DNA of 64,000 bases from AWTP1-13 sp963770295 (GTDB lineage Bacteria > Pseudomonadota > Alphaproteobacteria > Rhizobiales > Hyphomicrobiaceae): positions 1-64,000 of the forward strand of contig CAVYPA010000024.1 of the NCBI GenBank assembly GCA_963770295.1. Reading direction: 5' to 3'. Numbering within the stretch: the stretch's first letter is position 1; each line of letters begins with the position of its first letter. The notes under the pieces were generated by a model. That model made no database searches. It saw only the letters and a list, made by a program, of their open reading frames with translations, and was not told the DNA's origin. The position numbers were made by a program, and so were the translations under genes. Positions 50,930 to 60,184 of the stretch are shown one piece after another.

Positions 50930-53248
50930 CTAGAAGGGGCTCAGGCCGAAGCTGAAGGCCTGCGTCTTGTCGAAGGGCTGCTTGACGATCGGGTAGGCAT
51001 AGTCCGCCCTCAACGCACCGAGCGGGGAATCCCAGGCCAATCCCATGCCCACGGACGCGCGCGGCGCCAGCGAATTGCCGGCAAGGCCCGGCAGCGATGC
51101 CGCGGTCTTGTTGACACCCCAGAGCGAGCCCGCATCGGCGAACACGGCGCCACGCAGACCGAAATCCTGGGGCAGGCCGGGGATCTGGAACAAGAGTTCG
51201 GCGGTCGTCGCGAAATACATGCGCCCGCCCAGCGCGTCTTGGTTGGGACTCAGGATATCGCGCGGTCCGATACCGGAAAAGGCAAAGCCACGCACGCTCT
51301 CGCTGCCCCGATAGAACAGATCGAGGAGGCGTACATCCTGGCCTCCCCAACCGCCGATCACGCCGCCCGTGACGCGACCCGCCGCCGTAATTGTATCGGA
51401 CACGGGGTAGTAGCCGCGGGCGTCTCCCACCGACCGCAGATAGCGCACGTCGCCGCCAACGCCGGCTAGATCCTGCGATAAGGTGTAGTAGATGCCCTCT
51501 GTCGGTCGGCGTTTGTTGTTGCGCGTATCGTAGGCCAAGCTGTAGCCGACGGAGGAGGCATCGTAGGTGTTAGAGGAAACGTTGGGAAAACCCGGCACCG
51601 CCTCCTTGATAGCGGCGGAAGCATTGGGGCCGACGTCGTAGATGGTGTTGCGCGAGAAGGTATAATTGACGCTGCCCGACCATTCGTCGCTGATCTGATA
51701 ACCAAGGCGCAGGTCGCCGCCGACCCTCTGGCTCTTGAACGACGACTGCGTGGTGTAGTCGGTATCCTTGTAGAAGACGTCAAAGCCGCCGGCGTAGTTG
51801 CTGCCGAATAAGCGCGGTTCGGTGAAGCCGAGTTCGGCCTGGAACCGCATGGCGCTGCCGGTTAGCTTTACGCGCAACGCTTGGCCGTTGCCGAAAAGAT
51901 TGCGTTCGCTCACCGCAATATCGCCGACGATGCCCTCCGAGGTCGAATAGCCCGCGCCGAAGGAGATGTTGCGGGTATCGTCCTCGATCACCTCCACCGT
52001 GATGACGACGCGGTCCTGGCTCGAGCCCAGCTTTCTTTTCAGCGCGACCTTTTTGAAGAAGCCCAATGCCTGCACGCGCTTGCGGGCCCGCTCGAGGACA
52101 AAGGCGTTGACCACGTCACCTTCGGCAAAGCGCAGCTCGCGGCGAATGACAAAGTCCTTGGTTTGCGTGTTGCCGGCGACCTCGATGCGCTCGACATAAA
52201 CCGGGGTGCCCTCCTTCACCTCGATGGCCATGGTGATGGTGCGGCTTGCCTCATCACGCTTGGGCACGACGCGCACATTGGCGGCAGCATGCCCCTGATC
52301 GCTCAGCATCAGGGTCATGCGTTCGACGGATTTTTCCACCTGCTCCGCATTGTAGGTAGAGCCCGGCTTGATCGTGACGGAGGCTTGCAGCGATGCCGTA
52401 TCGACCTTGTCGATGCTCGATTGGATGCTGGTCGGCCCGAACGCGTAGCGCTCCCCTTCCTCGATCGTGAACGCGATCGAAAAGCCGGTGCCCTGTTCGT
52501 TCTTGGTTGCGTCCGCCGTCACCACCCGCGCATCGGGAAAGCCGCTCTTGAGGTAGAACTGCCGCAGCAGGTCCTGATCCTGTTTGATGCGCTCGGGATC
52601 GTAGAAGGCGGCCGTTTTCAGGATGTCGAACCAGCCCGATTGACTGGTGGTGATGACGTCGCGCAACTGGCGATCGGTAAAACTTCGATTGCCAAGGAAG
52701 ACGATATTGTCGACCTTGGTGACCTCGGCCTCCTTGACGGCAAACACGATCTCGACCTGCCCATCCGGACGCTTGCTAAGCTTTGGTTCGACCTCGGTCG
52801 CGAGCCTGCCCAGGCCGCGGTAGTAGTCACGAACCTTGAGGGCATCGGCGTGTGCCTTGGCCACCGTGTAGCGGGCGCGGGCCTTGAGCGTGAGGAGCGG
52901 CTCGAGCTTGGTTTTGTCGGCATTGGCATTGCCTTGGAAGCCAATGCTGGCAATCACCGGATTCTCCGTGACGCTGATGACGAGTTTGCCGCCTTTACGA
53001 TCGATGCGCACGTCGGAGAAAAGCCCGGTGGCAAACAGCGCTTTGAGGGCTTCGTCGATTTGTGCGGGGGTAATCGTGCCCCCGGTGCCAAGGCGCAGGT
53101 GGCTGCGGATCGAGGCGGCATCGACGGTGCGGTTGCCCACCACCTCCACGGCGCTGATGCTATCGGCGGCAAAAGCCCCGCCCAGCGTGAGGGTGACGAG
53201 GGCCGCCACCGCAAGTACCACCCGGCTCTTCCGCGATCGGCAACGCAC
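50930..53248 (-). CDS. bamA: Outer membrane assembly protein BamA
   Basis: 772 residues, normal BamA length. Signal peptide ending GGAFAAD, then five POTRA domains (starts near ISAVEVVGNRTVDAASIRS, VIASIGFQGNANADKTKL, VDNIVFLGNRSFTDRQLRDVI, FGPTSIQSSIDKVD and YVERIEVAGNTQTKDFVIR) and a 16-strand barrel. The barrel carries the loop 6 motif ESVRGFAFSGIGPRD and ends with FGLSPF, a C-terminal Phe. It inserts beta-barrel proteins into the outer membrane. The usual neighbours (rseP, skp, lpxD) are absent, so it may be a relocated or second copy. Confidence 0.93.
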   Translation of the reverse strand: MRCRSRKSRVVLAVAALVTLTLGGAFAADSISAVEVVGNRTVDAASIRSHLRLGTGGTITPAQIDEALKALFATGLFSDVRIDRKGGKLVISVTENPVIASIGFQGNANADKTKLEPLLTLKARARYTVAKAHADALKVRDYYRGLGRLATEVEPKLSKRPDGQVEIVFAVKEAEVTKVDNIVFLGNRSFTDRQLRDVITTSQSGWFDILKTAAFYDPERIKQDQDLLRQFYLKSGFPDARVVTADATKNEQGTGFSIAFTIEEGERYAFGPTSIQSSIDKVDTASLQASVTIKPGSTYNAEQVEKSVERMTLMLSDQGHAAANVRVVPKRDEASRTITMAIEVKEGTPVYVERIEVAGNTQTKDFVIRRELRFAEGDVVNAFVLERARKRVQALGFFKKVALKRKLGSSQDRVVITVEVIEDDTRNISFGAGYSTSEGIVGDIAVSERNLFGNGQALRVKLTGSAMRFQAELGFTEPRLFGSNYAGGFDVFYKDTDYTTQSSFKSQRVGGDLRLGYQISDEWSGSVNYTFSRNTIYDVGPNASAAIKEAVPGFPNVSSNTYDASSVGYSLAYDTRNNKRRPTEGIYYTLSQDLAGVGGDVRYLRSVGDARGYYPVSDTITAAGRVTGGVIGGWGGQDVRLLDLFYRGSESVRGFAFSGIGPRDILSPNQDALGGRMYFATTAELLFQIPGLPQDFGLRGAVFADAGSLWGVNKTAASLPGLAGNSLAPRASVGMGLAWDSPLGALRADYAYPIVKQPFDKTQAFSFGLSPF

Positions 53249-53718
53249 GCGAACTCACGTCCCTTGAGTGTCCCAGGCGGCGCTTTACACCATCCCTCGA
53301 GGCCAACCTTAAGCGTTTGATGTAGATTGTAATCTGGGCGGGATTGGGTAGGCGGCGAGGCCTTTCGTGGGCGCTGCCCCCGATCAGCGGTGACCCGAGC
53401 CCTTGCCGCAGGCCCCGACGCGGCCTCTGCTGCGGCCTTCTGGTGCGGCCTTCGGGCTCCCAGCCCGCTCCTGGCGGGGCGCAGACCCGGCCGCGAGCCC
53501 CACCCCCCCACTCCGTGCTCAGGACCCGGCCTGGGTGGCGTTGCGTCTCAGGGATGGCGCACGATCCCGGCCAGACCTTGCGCCCTGCAAGCACCGCCGC
53601 CCAGCCGCCGTGTCAGCCGGCGTGTCAGCCGCCGTGGGCGAGGCCATCAGGCCTTCCGACGGTCGGTCGGGGGGCAGGTCGGGGGCAGTCCCGCGCAAAA
53701 CGGCCCCTAGTACTACTG
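53249..53718. other. 470-base intergenic region upstream of bamA
   Basis: No gene is convincing; plus-strand frames here are Arg/Pro/Ala-rich artefacts. Near 53324-53335 an AT-rich AGATT-GT-AATCT inverted repeat lies about 80 bases upstream of bamA and marks the probable promoter zone. A 12-bp tandem repeat lies at 53602-53637. Confidence 0.4.
53602..53637. repeat. Three tandem copies of a 12-bp unit
   Basis: CAGCCGCCGTGT, CAGCCGGCGTGT and CAGCCGCCGTGG follow one another in the gap between bamA and the binding-protein gene. Confidence 0.85.
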
Positions 53719-54543
53719 CTAGGCGGGAGGCGCCACGGAGAGGCCGCGCACCTTGTGCTTGTCGATCAAGCGGCCGACAAACCCCGAGGCCTTCACCTCC
53801 GCCACGAAGCTGCGCAGATAATCGGCCGCCGCACTATTGCGGCGCGCCGTTCCCACAGCCTGCTGTACGGCCGTGAACTGGCCATCGAGAATACGCGAGC
53901 CGGGCAGCTTTTCCACATCCGACATCAGCCGCGGCCGCAGTCCGGCCAGCGCCTCGAGCTTGTCGGCCACGAACTGCTCGTAGGCGCTGTCGAGCGTGCC
54001 CGATTTCACCAGTTGGGCCTGTTTGATGTTGCGATCGAGCCAGAGGCCATAGGCGCTGCGGCCGGTCACGGCGATGCGCACCCCGGGACGATCGACGTCG
54101 GCGATCGACTTCAGGGTCGAGCCCGCCGGCACCAGATAGGTTGCCTCGATCTCCACGTAGGCCGGCGTGAAGGCGATCTTCTCGGCGCGCTGCGGCTCGG
54201 CACCGATCAAACCGATATCCCAGGCGCCCGTGTCTGCCATGTCCGCCAGTTCGCCCGGCGTCTTGTAAGTGACAAATCGCACCGGCACGCCCAGGCGCCT
54301 GGCGATTTCACTGGCCATGTCGGGCGCCACGCCGACGGGATCACCGGCGTCCGTCTTGCCCGTTACCAGCAGGAAATTCGACAGGTTGATGCCCGCGCGC
54401 AGCGCGCCCGTCGGCGCCAACTCGGCTTTGACTTGTTGCGACATGAGCGCTTCCTCCTGCTTGGCCGGGGCTGATTGTGACGAGGCCGCCTGCGGCAATA
54501 GCCCGACCAGACTGGCTGCGATGACGGCAATCCATGTGATCAC
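53719..54543 (-). CDS. Family 3 (amino-acid-type) solute-binding protein
   Basis: 274 residues from a GTG at 54543 (MITWIAVIAASLVGLLPQAASSQ is a signal peptide; GAGAGGG precedes). Binding-protein motifs: GALRAGINLSNFLLVTG, DPVGVAPDMASEIARRLGVPVRFVTY, WDIGLIGAEPQRAEKIAFTPAYVEIEATYLVP and VAVTGRS-type hinge. No permease or ATPase gene is nearby, so it may serve a distant ABC importer or act as a sensor. Ligand unknown. Confidence 0.85.
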   Translation of the reverse strand: MITWIAVIAASLVGLLPQAASSQSAPAKQEEALMSQQVKAELAPTGALRAGINLSNFLLVTGKTDAGDPVGVAPDMASEIARRLGVPVRFVTYKTPGELADMADTGAWDIGLIGAEPQRAEKIAFTPAYVEIEATYLVPAGSTLKSIADVDRPGVRIAVTGRSAYGLWLDRNIKQAQLVKSGTLDSAYEQFVADKLEALAGLRPRLMSDVEKLPGSRILDGQFTAVQQAVGTARRNSAAADYLRSFVAEVKASGFVGRLIDKHKVRGLSVAPPA

Positions 54544-54730
54544 GGCCCTCTCGCCACGGTCGAGCCGACACTTTAGCCGCTGCGGGTCGGCTAAGGCCAG
54601 CGGCTCCGTCGTTGCCGCGGAGGTCTTTCGGCGGCGCCATGGCGCCGCCGGTCAAAACCCCAGCGCACGCCCGGTCCCCGCTTGCAGCCGTCGCGACGGC
54701 AGCGTGGCCGATCGCGGCGCCGCCACCATT

Positions 54731-56260
54731 TCAGCCCTCCCGCTCCATCGCCAGTTCCGCTTCAAGGCTGGCGACGTCGCGGTTGATCGAGGCAACCGCT
54801 AGCGTCCGGCCACCCAACCGATAGCGCACCAGGCAATCCCTCGCCGCCGGGTCGCCAGCAATGTCGATGTCATCCCAACGCTCGGCGTGACCCACATAGT
54901 TGATCGCCACGTCATAGTGCTGGCTCCAGAAGAACGGCACGGCCGTAAATTTTTGCCCTTGGCCCAGCATGTTGCGAGCGGCGACCTGCCCTTGTCGCTC
55001 GGCCACCACCCAATGCTCAACGCGCAGACTGCCGCCGCTTCGGGGATCCGGGCAGCGGGCGATGTCGCCGGCGGCAAAGACACCAGGCACGCCCGTTTCC
55101 AGGCAGCCGTCGACAAGGACGCCGCGGTCGATGGGGAGGCCGGCCTGCTGGGCCAGCTCAAGGCGCGGTTTTACGCCGACACCGGCCACGACGAGATCCG
55201 CCTCAAGCCTCGTCCCGCTCTTCAGCTCGACGTGCTGGCCGGTAATGGCGGTCGCGATGTCCGGCAGGTGGAAGACGATGCCGTGTTCGAGGTGCAGCAA
55301 GCGCACGAACTCGCCGAGTTGCGGTCCGAGCAGGCGCTCCATCGGTCGCGTCTCCGGCGCCACCACGTGCACCTCGAGGCCGCGGGCGCGCAGGGATGCG
55401 GCAACCTCGAGGCCGATGAAGCTCGCACCCAAGACGACCGCCCGCTTGGCCGCTGCGGCGGTGGCAATGATGCTTTTGCAGTCGGCCAGCGAGCGCAACA
55501 CATGCACGTGAGGCAGGCTCGCACCGGGAATCGATAGCCGCACCGGCTCGGCACCCGTCGCCAACAGCAACCGGTCGTAGGCAACCCTGTCGCCCCCGGC
55601 CAGCACCACCGCTTTGGCGCCCAGATCGACGGCCAGGACATTGGCCTTGAGGCGCAGGTGAATGCCTTGCTCGGCGTAGTAGCCGTCGGGTCGCAACGGC
55701 AGCCAGTCCTCGGGCGCCTGCCCGGCCAGATAGTCTTTCGACAGGTTGGGCCGATCGACGGGCGCAGCGTCGTCGGCGCTGAGCAAGCTCATGCTCCCCT
55801 GGTAGTTAAGACGGCGCAGCATTTCGGCGGCCGCAAAGCCCGCCGCCCCGCCGCCGACGATGACGATGCGGTCGGGCGCTGTCGCGCCCCGAGGCGGGCT
55901 TTTGGGCTCCGGCTGCGTCGCCTTCTTGCGCTGCACAAAGAGCCGGCCATCGCGTTCTTCCACCAGCCAGCACCCTAGTGGCGAAAACGCCGGGGCGTTA
56001 AGCGCCTCGCCGTTGGCGAGACTAAAACAGGCATGATGCCATGGGCAGCGCACAGTGGCTGCGACCAGCAGCCCATCGGCGAGAGGGCCCCCGTAATGAG
56101 AGCACTTGGCGTCGACGGCAAAGATGTCTTTGCCGCAGCGCGCCAGCAGAACGGCGTTGTCCTCGACGTGGCCCACGAGCATGCGGCCGTCGCCGAGCTC
56201 CGCGCTGGCGATACCTTGGGTTAGGTCGGGCCCGGCCGGCTGCCCCTGTGCGGATCCCAT
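54731..56260 (-). CDS. Rieske ferredoxin-FAD/NAD reductase fusion
   Basis: 509 residues from the ATG at 56260, with AGGAGGT six bases upstream. Residues about 1-115 are a Rieske domain: Cys53-x-His55 in AKCSHYGGPL and Cys72-x2-His75 in RCPWHHACF bind a 2Fe-2S cluster. From about residue 128 a pyridine-nucleotide-disulfide oxidoreductase follows, with FAD motif IVIVGGGAAGFAAAEMLRR, NAD motif AVVLGASFIGLEVAASLRARG and the second FAD motif VPGVFAAGDIARCPDP. The layout matches AIFM3/Nfrl-like proteins, which pass electrons from NAD(P)H; the partner is unknown. It diverges from folE. Confidence 0.88.
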   Translation of the reverse strand: MGSAQGQPAGPDLTQGIASAELGDGRMLVGHVEDNAVLLARCGKDIFAVDAKCSHYGGPLADGLLVAATVRCPWHHACFSLANGEALNAPAFSPLGCWLVEERDGRLFVQRKKATQPEPKSPPRGATAPDRIVIVGGGAAGFAAAEMLRRLNYQGSMSLLSADDAAPVDRPNLSKDYLAGQAPEDWLPLRPDGYYAEQGIHLRLKANVLAVDLGAKAVVLAGGDRVAYDRLLLATGAEPVRLSIPGASLPHVHVLRSLADCKSIIATAAAAKRAVVLGASFIGLEVAASLRARGLEVHVVAPETRPMERLLGPQLGEFVRLLHLEHGIVFHLPDIATAITGQHVELKSGTRLEADLVVAGVGVKPRLELAQQAGLPIDRGVLVDGCLETGVPGVFAAGDIARCPDPRSGGSLRVEHWVVAERQGQVAARNMLGQGQKFTAVPFFWSQHYDVAINYVGHAERWDDIDIAGDPAARDCLVRYRLGGRTLAVASINRDVASLEAELAMEREG

Positions 56261-56451
56261 GCTGACCTCCTGCGCGACGTCCCGCACCGGCCAGATCGCT
56301 TGGTCGGGCTTGGGCACTTGGCAATCGCATAGATGCACCAGGCCATTGAAAGGTTCCAAGTCCCCTAAGGCACAGGTCGAGCTGGGAACCAATTGGGCGT
56401 TGGCACATCCAATGTGACACAACCCCCAACGCGAGAGGGCGAGGTCGACTT

Positions 56452-57129
56452 ATGAATGGGCTGGCAACAGACATGCAATCGCTAATTCCCGCCGTGGCGC
56501 CCGCGACCGCGGCCCGGACGGCGCCGAGGGATCGTCCCACGCGTGCGGAGGCTGAACGAGCGGTTGAGATCCTCATTCGTTGGGCTGGCGACGACCCCAG
56601 CCGCGAAGGGCTGCTCGAGACACCGGCCCGGGTGGTGCGCGCCTATCAACAGTGGTTCGCCGGCTACCACCAGGACCCCGCCGAGCATCTGCGGCGCACC
56701 TTCGAGGAGGTCGCCGGCTACGACGAGATGGTGGTGATGCGCGACATCGATTTTCAGTCGCATTGCGAACACCACATGGCGCCAATCAGCGGACGGGTCC
56801 ACATCGGCTACCTGCCACGCAACAAGGTGGTCGGCATTTCCAAGCTGGTGCGCCTTGTGCAGGTCTTCGCCGGGCGCCTGCAAACCCAGGAAAAGATGAC
56901 GGCGCAAATTGCCGACACGCTCTATAGCGTCTTGGCGCCACAAGGTGCGGCGGTGGTGGTGGAAGCTAGGCACGGCTGCATGACCAGCAGGGGCGTGCGG
57001 CAACCGAGCGCGACCCTGCTCACCAGCCGCATGCTGGGCGTCTTTCGCGACCGGCCGGAGACGCGCCAGGAGTTCCTGGCGGCCATCGACCTCGATCGGG
57101 CAAGGCTAGCCGGTGCGGCAAGCCGCTGA
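56452..57129 (+). CDS. folE: GTP cyclohydrolase I
   Basis: 225 residues. It converts GTP to dihydroneopterin triphosphate at the start of folate synthesis. Zinc ligands Cys105, His108 (FQSHCEHHMAP) and Cys176 (EARHGCMTSRG) show the same spacing as in E. coli FolE. GRVHIGYLPRNKVVGISKLVRLV and QLQTQEKMT-type helix residues complete the active site. A zinc-dependent FolE1. The start has only a weak ribosome site (GAGGGCGAGG further upstream). An ECF sigma factor gene follows after 30 bases. Confidence 0.96.
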   Translation: MNGLATDMQSLIPAVAPATAARTAPRDRPTRAEAERAVEILIRWAGDDPSREGLLETPARVVRAYQQWFAGYHQDPAEHLRRTFEEVAGYDEMVVMRDIDFQSHCEHHMAPISGRVHIGYLPRNKVVGISKLVRLVQVFAGRLQTQEKMTAQIADTLYSVLAPQGAAVVVEARHGCMTSRGVRQPSATLLTSRMLGVFRDRPETRQEFLAAIDLDRARLAGAASR

Positions 57130-57159
57130 CGGGAGCACGGGCGTGGTTGGGAGAGGGCC

Positions 57160-57870
57160 ATGCGGAGCTTACGCGCCACAGCACCGGAAAATCTGGAAAG
57201 GCTCGAAAACGCCGAGCTCGCGCGGCTCGCGCGCCAACGCCACGGCGACGCCTTCCGTCTCATCATGCAGCGCAACAACCCTCGCCTCTATCGGATGGCG
57301 CGCTCCACCCTTGACGAGGACGCCGAAGCCGCGGACGTCGTGCAGCAGGTCTACCTCGTTGCCTTCGACCAGCTGGCGGAATTTCGCGCCGAAGCCCGTC
57401 TTGCCACGTGGCTCACACGCATTGCCGTCAATGCAGCGCTGGGGCGGCCGCGCCGCCGACGGCCCAGCCTCGAGTTGTCGGTTCTCGACGCGCCTCCCCG
57501 AACCAACGCCCAGCTTATCCCCTTTCTCCAGATGCCCATCCACACCGATCCCGAGCGCGGTGCCGCGCTCAAGCAGATCCGCCAGCTCATCGAGCAGGCC
57601 ATCGACGAGCTGCCCGACGGCTTCCGCGCCGTTTTCGTGATGCGCGACATCGAGGCCATGAGTGTCGCAGAAACGGCGGACGTGCTTGCCTTGTCGCCGG
57701 CAACCGTGAAAACGCGCCTGCACCGCGCCCGGCGGCTGTTACGCCGGGCGCTGGATGCCCAGCTGGCCTCGGCATTGAGCGACACTTTCCCCTTCGACGG
57801 CGATCGCTGTCGACAAACGACGCAAACGGTGCTGGCCAGGCTCGGCCTGCCACCCATCCCCGCCGGCTGA
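57160..57870 (+). CDS. ECF-type RNA polymerase sigma factor
   Basis: 236 residues. Region 2 is RHGDAFRLIMQRNNPRLYRMARSTLDEDAEAADVVQQVYLVAFDQLAEF, with the aromatic-rich -10 melting segment. Region 4 is ELPDGFRAVFVMRDIEAMSVAETADVLALSPATVKTRLHRARRLLRRAL. A C-terminal extension (FPFDGDRCRQTTQTVLARLG) is typical of an alphaproteobacterial subgroup. No anti-sigma gene is adjacent, so how it is controlled is not visible. Probably cotranscribed with folE. Confidence 0.9.
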   Translation: MRSLRATAPENLERLENAELARLARQRHGDAFRLIMQRNNPRLYRMARSTLDEDAEAADVVQQVYLVAFDQLAEFRAEARLATWLTRIAVNAALGRPRRRRPSLELSVLDAPPRTNAQLIPFLQMPIHTDPERGAALKQIRQLIEQAIDELPDGFRAVFVMRDIEAMSVAETADVLALSPATVKTRLHRARRLLRRALDAQLASALSDTFPFDGDRCRQTTQTVLARLGLPPIPAG

Positions 57871-58393
57871 GACCCTACCGCCGGCGGCGAACACGACGGC
57901 CGGCGGGCCACACGCGGCAAAGGCTCAATGCCCGCACGTTTTCGCCGGCGCCGCAAGCGCGCCCCGACTTTCTGCGAGGGATCGTTATGCCAGACGATCG
58001 TTGCTCAAGCTGGTGCGGCCCCTGGGTCTTTGGCTGTCGCCGCCCCCACAAAAGCGACATCTTCATGCCGCAGTCGCTCAGCACCGGCACGGGAAGGCAG
58101 CCCGAAAGCCGCCGAGCCGACCGGCCCATCGTTTGCCTCGGCTTTCGCCGCGGCGAAGGGCGGTGCGAGGGATGGGCAGGCAAATGCGCAAGGCCATCCT
58201 CAATGCAACGCATGGATAAGCAATTCTCACCGTCGCGGGGCCGCGGTGGCGCACCGTGGCGGAGCCCAAGCGATGGTGCCCGCCGCGGTCGATGCGGTAC
58301 ACACGCTGGACGCCACAACTCACTCGGCTCCAGCAAACCCTTGCCGAAATCAGCCGCATGCGAAGCTGATCTTAGCCGTGCGATAATTGAGCC
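57871..58393. other. 520-base region without a supported gene
   Basis: Several frames stay open here because of GC bias, but none shows conserved-looking protein segments, a signal peptide or a ribosome site. No repeats or hairpins of note were found. Confidence 0.45.
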
Positions 58394-59272
58394 ATGACGG
58401 CATTCGATTCGTTTTTGGACTGGTTCGGCCGCAAGCTCGGCGAACGCTTGCGACGCGAGGTTCCTGGCCAGGAACCTTACGTGCCATCGAACCCCGTGGC
58501 GCTGCGGCGCGTGTTGCGCCCCGCCGACGTTCTCTTGATCGCCGGCGGCAGCAAGCTCTCCACCGCCATCAAGTATCTGACCCAATCGACCTGGTCGCAC
58601 GCAGCCATCTACGTTGGCGACTGGTTTGATCTGCCAAGCGACGGCGCCGAACCGCACGTGCTGATCGAGGTGAACTTGGGCGAAGGCTGCGTTTCGGCAC
58701 CCCTTTCCAAATACGACCGCTTCCACACCCGCGTCTGCCGCCCTATCGGTCTCACCGAAGCCGATCGCGAGGACGTGCTGGCCTACATGGTCTCGCGGCT
58801 CGGCACGCAATACGATATGCGCAACATCATCGATCTTCTACGCTATCTGCTGCCCGAACCTCCCATCCCCGCCCGCTGGCGCCGGCGCATGATCGCGCTC
58901 GGGTCGGGCGAGCCGACCCGCGCCATCTGCTCGACCCTGATCGCGGACGCCTTCGGCCGGGTGCGCTACCCGATCCTGCCGCGCGTGGAACGTCGCGAAA
59001 GCGCAAAGCGCGGCGTCACCCGCTTTCAGCGCAGCGAGATCCTGCACATCCGGCACCACAGCCTCTACGCCCCGGCCGACTTCGATCTGTCCCCCTACTT
59101 CAAGATCGTCAAGCCCACGATCGAGGAGGGCTTCAACTACAAGGGCCTGACCTGGGCCGAGGACGATGTGCCGGCGGAGCGGCCACCGGTACCGGTCCAA
59201 CCCAAACGCCAAGCGCGTGCACGTCGAGGTGCTTGGCTACGGCCCGGTCGATCTTTTTCAGGAAGCGAATGA
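58394..59272 (+). CDS. YiiX/YebB-like NlpC/P60-superfamily cysteine hydrolase, C-terminus overrun by an IS
   Basis: 292 residues. The permuted papain-like fold is indicated by LRPADVLLIAGGSKLSTAIKYLTQSTWSHAAIYVG (catalytic His in WSHAA), VLIEVNLGEGCVSAPLSKY and GEPTRAICSTLIADAF (catalytic Cys in AICSTL). Circularly permuted members of this family place Cys after His, as here. Homology seems to end around FNYKGLTWAED. The last 19 or so codons read through the end of a decayed IS630 element, so the natural stop has been lost or moved. Function may be amidase or peptidase; unproven. Confidence 0.8.
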   Translation: MTAFDSFLDWFGRKLGERLRREVPGQEPYVPSNPVALRRVLRPADVLLIAGGSKLSTAIKYLTQSTWSHAAIYVGDWFDLPSDGAEPHVLIEVNLGEGCVSAPLSKYDRFHTRVCRPIGLTEADREDVLAYMVSRLGTQYDMRNIIDLLRYLLPEPPIPARWRRRMIALGSGEPTRAICSTLIADAFGRVRYPILPRVERRESAKRGVTRFQRSEILHIRHHSLYAPADFDLSPYFKIVKPTIEEGFNYKGLTWAEDDVPAERPPVPVQPKRQARARRGAWLRPGRSFSGSE

Positions 59273-60050
59273 ACTCCTTGGCGCGGTGACGTGGCAGGCA
59301 CTCGCCGATGACCTTGCCGGTCTTCGACGTCGAGTGCCGCAAACAACGTCGTCGTGCCATTGCGTTTGTAGTCGTGCGTCATCGTCTGAGCACGGCCCTT
59401 CTTCATCGGCAGGCCCGGTTGCGTGCGATCGAGCGCCTGAATCTGGCTTTTCTCGTCGACGCACAGCACAACCGCCTTGTCGGGCGGATTGAGGTAGAGC
59501 CCGACAATGTCGACCACTTTCTCAGCGAACTTTGGATCGTTGGAGAGCTTGAATGGGCGCGACAGATGTGGCTTGAGGCCATGTTCCTTCCAGACGCGCT
59601 GCACGGTCGTGTGGCCGACGCCGATCTCCGCGGCCAACATCCGCGCGCTCCAGTGCGTTGCGTTTGGGCTTCTCCTTGGCTGTCCGCGTCACGATCGCGA
59701 GCCGCACCTCGGCACTGATCGGCTTCTTGCCGGCGCGCGCCCCTTGCCCCTGTCCTTGAGCAGGCGCTCGACGCCACCATCCATGTAGGCTTGCTGCCAG
59801 CGCCAAACCGTCGGCTTCGACACCCGAGCCTCGCGCAGGATCGCGTTCGTGCCGAAGCCCGCGACCCGACAGCAGCACAATGCGTCGCGCGTGCGACGAT
59901 CTTCTGCGGCGTCTTGCCATCGGCGAGGAGCCGCTCCAGTGTCGTCCGGTCACTGGGCCCGACGTACAGGCATGCATCGATGTTTCGCATGCCACTCGTT
60001 AAATCTGATTTGCAGACCACTTGGGAATCCTATAAATGGGTCTAGCGCCA
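59215..60050 (-). mobile_element. IS630-family insertion sequence remnant
   Basis: The minus strand encodes an IS630/Tc1-mariner-type transposase in pieces: SDRTTLERLLADGKTPQKIVARA, then in other frames ILREARVSKPTVWRWQQAYMDGG and SARMLAAEIGVGHTTVQRVWKEHGL. The catalytic first Asp region is KAVVLCVDEKSQIQALDRTQPGLP, then MTHDYKRNGTTTLFAALDVEDGKVIG and AKEFIRFLKKIDRAVAKHLDVH. At least three frameshifts are present. The protein stops at HLDVH, before the LVLDNYATHK block, so the last 100 or so residues and one inverted end are gone. Left boundary about 59215, right about 60050; no matching terminal repeats found. Confidence 0.85.
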
Positions 60051-60131
60051 AACGCCAGGCGCGCTAGCGCCGCTTGCGGCCGAGAGCCCGCGTCGCCTGG
60101 GCAACGCGGCCGGCAAACGCGTGGGCGCCTT

Positions 60132-60184
60132 GCGGCTCAGGCCGGGCTGGCGGCTCAGGCGGGCTGGCGGCTCAGGCCGGGCTG
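60132..60184. repeat. Three tandem copies of an 18-bp unit
   Basis: GCGGCTCAGGCCGGGCTG occurs at 60132-60149, in a 17-base form at 60150-60166, and again at 60167-60184. The last copy reaches into the final codons of the DUF992-like gene. Confidence 0.9.

Noticed and set aside
53344..54474. A 376-codon plus-strand ORF
   Set aside because: Mostly antisense to the solute-binding protein and otherwise Pro/Arg-rich; no conserved features.
56261..56451. Riboswitch upstream of folE
   Set aside because: A GGTTCC/GGAACC inverted repeat with a 27-base loop is present, but I could not match it to any known folate, preQ1 or other riboswitch core.
57408..58397. A long plus-strand ORF across the end of the sigma factor gene and the following gap
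   Set aside because: Arg/His/Pro-rich low-complexity translation typical of GC-rich non-coding frames, overlapping a clear sigma factor in another frame.
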